Source of the DNA: Miltoncostaeaceae bacterium
GTDB taxonomy: Bacteria; Actinomycetota; Thermoleophilia; Miltoncostaeales; Miltoncostaeaceae
Assembly: GCA_030598075.1 (NCBI GenBank)
Contig: JAUVQP010000119.1
Span: 1-5,043 of the forward strand
DNA length: 5,043 bases
Direction of reading: 5' to 3'
Shown piece after piece: positions 1 to 5,043 of this stretch. Under the pieces are notes generated by a model that was given only the letters and a program-made list of their open reading frames with translations, was not told the DNA's origin and did not search any database. The position numbers and the translations under genes were made by a program. Each line of letters opens with the position of its first letter. Position 1 is the stretch's first letter.

Positions 1-1
1 C

Positions 2-1288
2 GTCGGCATAGGGGGTATCGAGGCCACGTACGAGGAGTGGTTGCGCGGCGCGCCGGAAAGGCTCTTGGTGGAGGTCGACGCCGCGGGCGAACTGGTGGGC
101 CAGGGCGTCGTGTCTCGAGACGCGGCCAAGCCGGGAAACAATGTCCAGCTGACGATCGACGCCGACCTGCAGCGGGCTCTGGAGCAGGCTCTCCGGACGC
201 AGGTAGCGCGCAACGGTTTCTCCACCGGGGCGGCCGGCGTCGCGCTCGATCCGCGCAACGGAGAGGTCCTGGCGATTGCCTCGGTTCCGGACTTCGACCC
301 CGCGGTGTTCACCAAAGGGTCGGCGCGTCAGATCCGACGCCTGCTGAGCGACGAGCGCCGGCCGCTCGTCGACCGGGCGACGGGCGGCCTCTATCCGGCC
401 GCGTCGACCTTCAAGCCGTTCAGTGCCGTCGCCGCGGTCGAGGGCGGCCTCCTGGAGAGCGGCGAATCCCTGGAGTCTCCGCCCGAGATCGAGCTCTACG
501 ACCAGACGTTTCGGAACTTCCGGGGCGTCTCGCACGGGCTGATCACGCTGCCGGTGGCCCTCCAGGTCTCCAGCGACACGTTCTTCTACCAGCTCGGTGC
601 CGAGTTCTTCCGAACCGGCTCCCGGACCCCGCTCCAGGACACGGCGCGCAGCTTCGGCTTCGGATCCCGCACCGGAATCGATCTTCCGGGCGAGACCAGG
701 GGGCTTGTGCCCACGCCCGAGTGGAAGCGCCAGTACTTCGCCAACACCGGGCACTCACTCGACCAGATTTGGAAGCCGGGCGACTCCATCAACCTTTCGG
801 TCGGGCAGGGCAACCTTCAGGTCACCCCGTTGCAGTTGGCGGTCGCCTACGCCGCGATCGCCACCGGCAAGGTGCCGACGCCCACGGTGACCCGCCGCGT
901 CGCGGACCCCCTGGGTGAGTCGCTTCAGATCATCAGCGGCGTGCGGCCGCCCCGCCCCGTCGATGCGACGGACCGCTCGCTCGTCCCGATTCGCGAGGGT
1001 CTCCGGCTGGCGGCGAACGAGCACGAGGGCACGTCCGCCTCGGTGTTCTCCGGTGTCCCCGAGGAGTTTCGTGTCGCCGGGAAGACAGGGACCGCCGAGC
1101 ACGTCGGAGGCGAGGACCACGCGTTGTTCGTCGGCTACGCGCCCCTTGACCGCCCGGAGCTCGTCGTCGCGATCGTGATCGAGCAAGCCGGGACCGGAGC
1201 CGGGGCGGCCGCGCCCGCCGTCTGCGAGACGATGGCGGCGGCGTTCCACTTCGACCCGGGCCTTTGCGGTGGGGCGCCGCCCGCATGA
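2..1288 (+). CDS. mrdA: Penicillin-binding protein 2 (elongasome DD-transpeptidase), 5'-truncated by the window edge
   Basis: This is the C-terminal 428 residues of a class B penicillin-binding protein, which cross-links peptidoglycan on the outer face of the membrane during cell elongation. The frame is open to the left edge, so the true start, the membrane anchor and most of the pedestal domain lie upstream. The visible part begins with the PBP2-typical GIGGIEATYEEWLRG stretch. Numbering from the first visible codon, the transpeptidase domain starts near residue 46 (NVQLTIDADLQ). It carries the catalytic S-T-F-K (Ser135, base 404; Lys138), the S-S-D form of the SxN motif (residues 190-192, base 569) as in other PBP2s, and K-T-G-T (361-364, base 1082). 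The WKPGDSINLSVGQG segment is also characteristic. All active-site motifs are intact. The stop overlaps the start of rodA, its known partner, which favours PBP2 over the division enzyme FtsI. Confidence 0.95.
   Translation, partial: VGIGGIEATYEEWLRGAPERLLVEVDAAGELVGQGVVSRDAAKPGNNVQLTIDADLQRALEQALRTQVARNGFSTGAAGVALDPRNGEVLAIASVPDFDPAVFTKGSARQIRRLLSDERRPLVDRATGGLYPAASTFKPFSAVAAVEGGLLESGESLESPPEIELYDQTFRNFRGVSHGLITLPVALQVSSDTFFYQLGAEFFRTGSRTPLQDTARSFGFGSRTGIDLPGETRGLVPTPEWKRQYFANTGHSLDQIWKPGDSINLSVGQGNLQVTPLQLAVAYAAIATGKVPTPTVTRRVADPLGESLQIISGVRPPRPVDATDRSLVPIREGLRLAANEHEGTSASVFSGVPEEFRVAGKTGTAEHVGGEDHALFVGYAPLDRPELVVAIVIEQAGTGAGAAAPAVCETMAAAFHFDPGLCGGAPPA
1268..1288 (+). promoter_or_regulatory. 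Coupled mrdA/rodA junction with a small hairpin over the ribosome-binding region
   Basis: The purine-rich GGTGGGG at 1268-1274 lies 10 bases before the rodA ATG and is the only Shine-Dalgarno candidate. Bases 1272-1275 (GGGC) can pair with 1279-1282 (GCCC) across a 3-base loop, which would hide part of that site. Ribosomes finishing mrdA at 1288 would open it. The ATGA overlap is seen directly. The masking and coupling mechanism is inferred from a short stem that GC-rich DNA can form by chance. Confidence 0.4.
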
Positions 1289-2469
1289 GCACGCTCGCCC
1301 CCGGAAGGCGGTCGGCGCGGCATTCCTCCACGTCCGCGCGCTCGACATTTGCCCGTATCGACTGGGTGCTGATCGCCTCCGTCGCGGCGATCAGCGCGCT
1401 GAGCCTCTACGCGATCGACGCCGGAACGCGCGAGGACATCCCCGGCTCACCGAACTTCTTCACCAACCGTCAGGCGATCTTTGTCGCGGGCGGTGTGCTG
1501 CTGATGATCGCGGCGGCGTCCGTCGACATCCGGAGGTTCCGGCCGTGGGCGTGGGCGCTCTGGGGCGGCCTCATGGGCTCGTTGGCCGTGGTGTTCGTCG
1601 TCGGCGGGGCCGTGCGCGGCACCTCGCGGTGGATCGAGCTGGGCTCCTTCAACCTCCAGCCCTCCGAGTTCGGAAAGATCGTCCTGATCGTGGTGGTCGC
1701 CGCGCTGGTCTCCGATCGTGCCGATCAGATCGGCACGACCCGCTTCACCTTCTTCATGCTGGGGGTCGCGGGAGCTCCGGCGCTCGTCGTCTTCCTGCAG
1801 CCCGACCTCGGCACGGCGATGGTCTATCTCGTCATCCTCGGAGCGGTGCTGTTCGTGGCTGGGGTGCCATGGACGCACTTCGCCACGGCCGGGGTCGCGG
1901 TCTTCGCCCTGGCGATCGGGGTCTTCTGGATCTTGCCCGCACAGGGGGTCGAGGTTCTTCAGCCGTACCAGAAGGACCGCCTGACGGCCTTCGCGACCGC
2001 CGATCGGGACACGAGCGACTCTGGCTACCAGCTGGACCAGAGCAAGACCGCCATCGGCTCCGGTGGGGCGGTCGGGAAGGGCCCGGATGGGGCCACGCAG
2101 ACCAACAACGATTTCCTCCCGGAGCACCACACGGACTTCATCTTCGCGGTCACCGGCGAGATGTTCGGCTTCGTCGGCGCGGGCTCCCTCATCCTGCTGC
2201 TCGGGATCGTCGTGTGGCGCGGCGTGCGCATCGCCTCAGCCGCATCCACCAAGTACGAGATCCTCATTGCGTCTGCCATCGTCGCCATGCTTGCCTTTCA
2301 GGTCTTCGTTAACATCGGGATGACCGTGGGCCTCATGCCGATCACCGGAATCCCCTTGCCGTTCATGAGCTTCGGGGGCAGCCACACTCTCGCGACCTTC
2401 GCGGCTCTGGGCGTGCTTCTCGGCATCGGTCTCCGCCGAGGAACGACCCCCCCGGCGGGCGCTCGTTGA
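1285..2469 (+). CDS. rodA: RodA, SEDS-family peptidoglycan glycosyltransferase
   Basis: This is a 394-residue polytopic membrane protein of the SEDS family, which polymerises lipid II into glycan strands in complex with PBP2. About ten hydrophobic segments are visible, starting near residues 27-44, 62-80 and 88-108 and ending near 367-383. Family signatures appear in order: WIELGSFNLQPSEFGK (116-131), LQPDLGTAMVYL (171-182), the extracellular loop with YQKDRLTAF and GYQLDQSKTAIGSGG (228-261), FLPEHHTDFIFAV (277-289), and GMTVGLMPITGIPLPFMSFGG (345-365). Asp284 in the HTDF motif matches the catalytic Asp of RodA. The ATG at 1285 is chosen because it forms an ATGA overlap with the mrdA stop; an in-frame TTG at 1264 would add only seven residues. 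The length is normal for RodA. FtsW is the alternative, but the PBP2 partner and operon argue for RodA. Confidence 0.95.
   Translation: MSTLAPGRRSARHSSTSARSTFARIDWVLIASVAAISALSLYAIDAGTREDIPGSPNFFTNRQAIFVAGGVLLMIAAASVDIRRFRPWAWALWGGLMGSLAVVFVVGGAVRGTSRWIELGSFNLQPSEFGKIVLIVVVAALVSDRADQIGTTRFTFFMLGVAGAPALVVFLQPDLGTAMVYLVILGAVLFVAGVPWTHFATAGVAVFALAIGVFWILPAQGVEVLQPYQKDRLTAFATADRDTSDSGYQLDQSKTAIGSGGAVGKGPDGATQTNNDFLPEHHTDFIFAVTGEMFGFVGAGSLILLLGIVVWRGVRIASAASTKYEILIASAIVAMLAFQVFVNIGMTVGLMPITGIPLPFMSFGGSHTLATFAALGVLLGIGLRRGTTPPAGAR
1716..1738. repeat. Perfect 23-base palindrome inside rodA (11-bp arms, 1-base centre)
   Basis: Bases 1716-1726 (TCGTGCCGATC) are exactly complementary to 1728-1738 (GATCGGCACGA) around a central A at 1727. 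Symmetry fails immediately outside (A1715 against C1739). It lies in codons for the SDRADQIGTTR segment (residues 143-153), a cytoplasmic loop following a membrane helix. The arms have mixed composition, so this is not a simple GC run. It has the shape of a transcription-factor operator or a tight DNA hairpin, but no function can be assigned from sequence alone. Three GATC sites fall at 1714, 1723 and 1728. Confidence 0.7.
2466..2469 (+). promoter_or_regulatory. TTGA stop/start overlap setting the DUF697 gene start
   Basis: The rodA stop TGA (2467-2469) shares bases with an in-frame TTG (2466-2468). The only nearby purine-rich tract is GGCGGG at 2454-2459. GAGGAA at 2438-2443 is too distant for normal initiation. 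A weak start codon with a poor ribosome-binding site suggests that translation depends on ribosomes terminating on rodA. This is inferred from position only. Confidence 0.5.
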
Positions 2470-3323
2470 TCTCTCGGGCGATCTCCGCCGCTCAGGCGGT
2501 CCAACCCTTCCTTCTTCGTCTCGCCCGGGCTCACCGGGACGCGGACGCCGACGTCCGCATCGTCCTGGTGGCCGGGGACTCGCCCGAGACCGAGCGCGTC
2601 GAGCGCATCCTGGGCGTGAGCGCGACCTCCAGCGCGGGCCAGGACGACTTCGCGATCTACCCGTACGCCCGCGCGACCGCACCCCGGATGCTCGAGGAGC
2701 TCGCCCGGCGCGTCAGGCGCGGTGAGCCCGGCTCAGCTCTGCTCGTGGGCCCTCGCGATGTTCGGCAGAGCGCCGAGCGGGCGCTGGCGCGAGCGCGCGT
2801 CGGCGTGTCCTCCACCATCCAGGTGCCCACGCTGGAGGGCCGGTACGCGAACGTCGCCGCTCGGGGCATCGCGAAGGCGCTGGGGCGCGATCGCGTGTCC
2901 GCCGGTCGTCGCTACCCCCGCCTCCGTCCCGTCGTCGGCGACGTCATCATCCGCGACTCCGCGAAGCGCGCGGGCCTGGCGGGGGCGCTTCCGCTGCCCG
3001 GAGCCGACCTTCCCGCGCTGTTCGCCATCCAGTTCAACATGATCATTCGCCTCGCCGCCCTCCACGAGTACGAGCTCGACGCCGACCGCCTCCTCGAGGT
3101 CGGCGTGGTCGGGGGCTCGGCGTTCGCGTTTCGCGAGATCGCGCGCTCGGCGGCCGTGGCGCTCCCGGGGGCGGGGTGGGCTGTGCGGGGAGGGGTGGCC
3201 TACACCGCCACGCGGGCGCTCGGCGAGGCGGCCCGGCTGCGCTTCGAGGGCGGCGGAGATATTGTGCCGCAGCGGGCGAACTCCGCTGTGGCGAGAGCCA
3301 TTGCGGGAGTAACCGGTCGATGA
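2466..3323 (+). CDS. DUF697-domain protein of unknown function, between rodA and rng
   Basis: This is a 285-residue protein whose molecular role I do not know. Its C-terminal part (about 155-260) resembles the DUF697 family: LPLPGADLPALFAIQFNMII (175-194), a helix ending in RLAALHEYELD, then FREIARSAAVALPGAGWAV (222-240) and YTATRALGEAARLRFEGG (246-263). The glycine/proline-containing hydrophobic stretches at 176-199 and 213-249 could sit in or on the membrane. The N-terminal part (30-140) looks alpha/beta, with strand-like VRIVLVAGD (30-38) and SALLVGPRD (90-98). It has no GxxxxGK[ST] P-loop, although DUF697 often accompanies GTPase domains. The TTG start at 2466 overlaps the rodA TGA, and I find no ATG, GTG or TTG in this frame for at least 100 bases upstream. 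The next in-frame candidate, GTG at 2568, would remove the first strand. The coding frame is supported by domain recognition and by the matching overlap with rng. Confidence 0.8.
   Translation: MISRAISAAQAVQPFLLRLARAHRDADADVRIVLVAGDSPETERVERILGVSATSSAGQDDFAIYPYARATAPRMLEELARRVRRGEPGSALLVGPRDVRQSAERALARARVGVSSTIQVPTLEGRYANVAARGIAKALGRDRVSAGRRYPRLRPVVGDVIIRDSAKRAGLAGALPLPGADLPALFAIQFNMIIRLAALHEYELDADRLLEVGVVGGSAFAFREIARSAAVALPGAGWAVRGGVAYTATRALGEAARLRFEGGGDIVPQRANSAVARAIAGVTGR
3305..3323 (+). promoter_or_regulatory. Ribosome-binding site and ATGA overlap that fix the rng start
   Basis: GGGAG at 3305-3309 is followed after 10 bases by ATG at 3320. That ATG overlaps the TGA stop (3321-3323) of the DUF697 gene. 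The same frame is open further upstream to 3176, which would add 48 residues. That stretch overlaps the DUF697 coding sequence and has no family resemblance, while homology to RNase E/G begins only after the ATG. The shorter start is therefore preferred. Confidence 0.65.
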
Positions 3324-4858
3324 GCAGAGCCGTTCGCCGGCGCCGATCCACAAAGGCGCCGCCAAAGCCCCCGGGCGAGCCTCCCACCAAGCGGATCCTC
3401 GTCTCCGTCGACGCCGCCGAGACGCGCGTGGCCATTCTCGAGGACGACCGCACCGCCGAATGCTACGTCGAGCGGCGCGGCCAGCAGTCTGCGGTGGGGC
3501 ATGTCTGGAAGGGCAAGGTGACCAACGTCCTGGCAGGGATGGAGGCGGCGTTCGTCGACGTCGGGCTGCCCAAGAACGGCTTTCTCCATGTCGATGAGGT
3601 CGTCGCTCTCGGGGTGCCCAAGCACAGGCGCCAGATCGCCGAGCTCCTTCAGAAGGGCGGCGACGTCATCGTGCAGGCCACGAAGGACGCGATGGGCACG
3701 AAGGGCGTCAGGCTCACCATGCAGCTCTCCCTCGCCGGTCGCTTCCTCGTGTACCTGCCCTACGGCGACGGCGTCGGCATCAGCAAGCGCCTCGATGACG
3801 ACGAGCGCACCCGCCTTCGCTCCGTCTGCGACGCCATCCGGGACGAGGGCGACGGTGGCATCATCGTCCGTACGGCCGCCGCCGGGGCGGCCGCGGAGGA
3901 GCTGGGTCGCGACCTGACGCACCTCCGCAGGCTGTGGAGTGCCCTCCAGAGGCGATCCGAGGCCGGCGGGTCGCCCACGCTCCTCTACACCGAGGCGGAT
4001 ATCTCGCTGCGTGTCATCCGCGACCTCCTCAACGACGCCGTCGAGGAGGTCCTCGTCGACGACCAGGTCCAGCACGATCGCATCCTCAAGTTCCTCCGCC
4101 GCACGTCTCCGGGAGTGGCCGAACGGGTCCACCTGTACGCCGGGAGCGGCGACATGATGCGCGAGCTCGGCGTCGAGGCGGCGATCGACTCCACGCTCGA
4201 CCGGCGGGCGCCTCTGCCGTCCGGCGGCTCCCTGGTCATCGACGACACCGAGGCGATGACCGTCATCGATGTGAACTCCGGCCGCAACGTCGGCAAGGGA
4301 CGGAACCGGCTCGAGGACACCGTCACGCGCACCAACCTGGAGGCCGCCGCCGAGGTGGTCCGCCAGCTTCGGCTGCGTGACATCGGGGGCATCGTCATCA
4401 TCGACTTCATCGACATGGACGACGCCGAGAACCGCAAGGCGGTGAAGGATGCGCTCGACGAGGCCCTGCGGGCGGACCGGACGCGCACGTTCGTCGGGGA
4501 GATCTCGGCGCTGGGGTTGGTCGAGATGACCCGCCAGAACATCTTCGAGGGCCCCCGCGAGATCATGTGCGAGCCCTGCCCGGAGTGCGAGGGGGAGGGA
4601 ACCGTCCTCACCCTCGACACGCTCTCGGTTCACGTCGAGCGTCAGTTGCGCCTCGCGCTTCGCGCCGACGGCGGCGCGAACGGCGACGAACCGGCGGTGG
4701 TGCGGGTCAACCCTCGCGTCGCGCGGCGGCTCGCCGACGGCGGAGAGCGCGTGGCGGCCCTCATTGCGCATGCGGGGCGTCCCGTCGACATCGTGCCGGA
4801 CGATGACGTCGATGCCGGGGACTTCGTCCTGGGTGCGCCGACCTCGACGGGAAGCTAG
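3320..4858 (+). CDS. rng: RNase E/G family endoribonuclease (RNase G-like)
   Basis: This 512-residue endoribonuclease is of the RNase E/G family, which cuts single-stranded RNA, senses 5'-monophosphate ends and acts in rRNA maturation and mRNA decay. A basic, proline-rich tail (1-25) precedes the core. The S1 RNA-binding domain spans roughly 57-145, with VGHVWKGKVTNVLAGMEAAF (59-78) and NGFLHVDE following. GISKR and DGGIIVRTAAAG (Arg184-Thr185 match the 5'-sensor R-T pair) follow. The catalytic metal-binding aspartates are seen in AMTVIDVNSGR (Asp317) and GGIVIIDFIDMDDAENRK (Asp362). The zinc-link motif CPEC supplies Cys420 and Cys423, with an extra Cys417 just before. About 90 residues follow, giving RNase G length (E. 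coli RNase G is 489), so the long degradosome scaffold of RNase E is absent. It is the last gene of the coupled cluster. Its TAG stop lies within the inverted repeat of the downstream element. Confidence 0.95.
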   Translation: MSRAVRRRRSTKAPPKPPGEPPTKRILVSVDAAETRVAILEDDRTAECYVERRGQQSAVGHVWKGKVTNVLAGMEAAFVDVGLPKNGFLHVDEVVALGVPKHRRQIAELLQKGGDVIVQATKDAMGTKGVRLTMQLSLAGRFLVYLPYGDGVGISKRLDDDERTRLRSVCDAIRDEGDGGIIVRTAAAGAAAEELGRDLTHLRRLWSALQRRSEAGGSPTLLYTEADISLRVIRDLLNDAVEEVLVDDQVQHDRILKFLRRTSPGVAERVHLYAGSGDMMRELGVEAAIDSTLDRRAPLPSGGSLVIDDTEAMTVIDVNSGRNVGKGRNRLEDTVTRTNLEAAAEVVRQLRLRDIGGIVIIDFIDMDDAENRKAVKDALDEALRADRTRTFVGEISALGLVEMTRQNIFEGPREIMCEPCPECEGEGTVLTLDTLSVHVERQLRLALRADGGANGDEPAVVRVNPRVARRLADGGERVAALIAHAGRPVDIVPDDDVDAGDFVLGAPTSTGS

Positions 4859-4870
4859 TGCCGTGTCAGG
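4855..4870 (+). repeat. Left terminal inverted repeat of the element
   Basis: The sequence CTAGTGCCGTGTCAGG is the exact reverse complement of the right end. It includes the TAG stop codon of rng at 4856-4858. Symmetry with the right arm breaks at 4871 (AAA against GAT read from the right arm). Confidence 0.9.
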
Positions 4871-4898
4871 AAACCTTTGCCCCGTTCTTCCTCGCTGC

Positions 4899-4982
4899 AA
4901 AACTTCGCGGATGCGGTGTCCTCGGTCATCGCCATGGGCTCAACCAGGGCGATGACGCTGCGTCCTTGCCCCGCGGGGTTTT
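4899..4982 (+). other. Nested hairpin core of the element
   Basis: Bases 4899-4910 (AAAACTTCGCGG) pair with 4971-4982 (CCGCGGGGTTTT) over 12 positions if read as RNA, two of them G-U. After a symmetrical 14/14 internal loop, 4925-4933 (GTCATCGCC) pairs perfectly with 4948-4956. One A/G mismatch follows, then TGG/CCA (4935-4937 with 4944-4946), and the 6-base loop GCTCAA closes it. The fold is read by eye with no energy calculation. It could act as a 3'-end RNA structure or be only the remnant symmetry of a transposable element. Confidence 0.55.
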
Positions 4983-5006
4983 CGCGGCCAGAACACGCCA
5001 TGGATC

Positions 5007-5022
5007 CCTGACACGGCACTAG
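5007..5022 (-). repeat. Right terminal inverted repeat of the element
   Basis: CCTGACACGGCACTAG matches the left end in reverse complement over all 16 positions. The 21 bases beyond it (5023-5043) show no recognisable gene or signal. Confidence 0.9.
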
Positions 5023-5043
5023 CCCGAGGACCTCGTCTGTCCC

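Larger units (their letters stand above)
4855..5022. mobile_element. 168-bp MITE-like palindromic element at the rng stop codon
   Basis: The ends are a perfect 16-bp inverted repeat: CTAGTGCCGTGTCAGG at 4855-4870 and its exact complement at 5007-5022. The outermost CTAG is itself a palindrome, so it may be a duplicated target (4-bp CTAG, or 2-bp TA as in IS630/Tc1-type insertion) flanking terminal repeats of 12-13 bp. By eye I find no other CTAG in the window. The interior holds no credible protein. The two halves remain partly complementary all the way in: GTTCT (4884-4888) with 4990-4994, 4899-4910 with 4971-4982, and 4925-4933 with 4948-4956. Size, inverted ends, lack of coding and extragenic position fit a miniature inverted-repeat element mobilised in trans. 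The alternative is a large 3' RNA hairpin or terminator unique to this locus. No transposase family can be assigned. Confidence 0.7.

Noticed and set aside
37..918. 293-codon + strand frame overlapping mrdA
   Set aside because: It is an Arg/Gly/Pro-rich frame-shifted shadow of the PBP2 transpeptidase domain, which is unmistakable in the other frame.
1447..2130. 227-codon antisense frame within rodA
   Set aside because: Its composition (Asp, Arg, Glu, Gly, His) is that of a reverse-strand shadow of a hydrophobic membrane protein. It has no recognisable domain.
2161..2169. Met in place of the second Glu often seen after the RodA catalytic Asp helix (GEM instead of GEE)
   Set aside because: The first Glu is kept and the second position varies among SEDS proteins, so this is not a sign of inactivation.
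3873..3893. GC-only inverted repeat with 8-bp arms and a 5-base loop in rng
   Set aside because: It falls in an alanine-rich coding stretch (GCC/GCG codons), where such symmetry arises readily from composition.
4049..4070. Short inverted repeat CGAGGA/TCCTCG in rng
   Set aside because: Short 6-bp arms are explained by Glu-Glu-Val-Leu-Val-Asp codons. It is not distinctive.
4788..4815. CATCGT/ACGATG hairpin near the rng 3' end, considered as a terminator
   Set aside because: It has only 6-bp arms, lies inside coding sequence for an Asp-rich segment and has no T-tract after it.
3200..4900. Very long antisense open frame (566 codons) opposite rng
   Set aside because: Long shadow frames are common in GC-rich genes because stops are rare. 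The + strand carries an intact RNase E/G with all its catalytic residues, while the antisense product is a low-complexity Asp/Val/Arg-rich sequence with no family resemblance.
4969..4982. CCCCGCGGGG followed by TTTT, considered as an intrinsic terminator
   Set aside because: The local palindrome leaves a 2-base loop, too small for a stable hairpin, and the T run is only four bases. Pairing of this block with 4899-4910 is the better explanation.

Overview
The window is a compact, GC-rich (roughly 70% by eye) stretch of bacterial chromosome. It carries four genes on the + strand: the 3' part of mrdA (penicillin-binding protein 2), rodA, a DUF697-type protein, and an RNase E/G family ribonuclease (rng). 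Each junction between genes is a 4-base stop/start overlap (ATGA, TTGA, ATGA), so the four read as one translationally coupled operon with no room for an internal intergenic promoter. Gene content, GC level and protein style suggest a deep-branching actinobacterium (Thermoleophilia-like). That placement is an inference; the mre-mrd-rng-rplU order also occurs in Firmicutes.

Layout: 2-1288, PBP2 without its N-terminus (transpeptidase domain complete); 1285-2469, RodA (complete); 2466-3323, DUF697 protein (complete, TTG start); 3320-4858, RNase G-like protein (complete); 4855-5022, a 168-bp palindromic element with perfect 16-bp inverted ends; 5023-5043, 21 bases in which nothing can be recognised.

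Functionally, RodA polymerises glycan strands from lipid II and PBP2 cross-links them. Together they form the core of the elongasome, and mreBCD probably lie upstream. The DUF697 protein is of unknown function, and its position makes a membrane role next to this machinery plausible. RNase G processes rRNA or mRNA. In many bacteria this gene order leads on to rplU-rpmA-obg.

The most notable items are outside the standard genes. First, the terminal element looks like a MITE (non-autonomous transposable element) that landed exactly on the rng stop codon; its palindromic target restores the TAG, so the protein end is unchanged. Its two halves can fold into one long, nested, nearly symmetrical hairpin. 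Second, a perfect 11-bp-arm palindrome (23 bases) lies inside rodA. Third, the DUF697 protein lacks the P-loop GTPase motif often found next to this domain. No CRISPR array, tRNA, rRNA or full transposase gene is visible.
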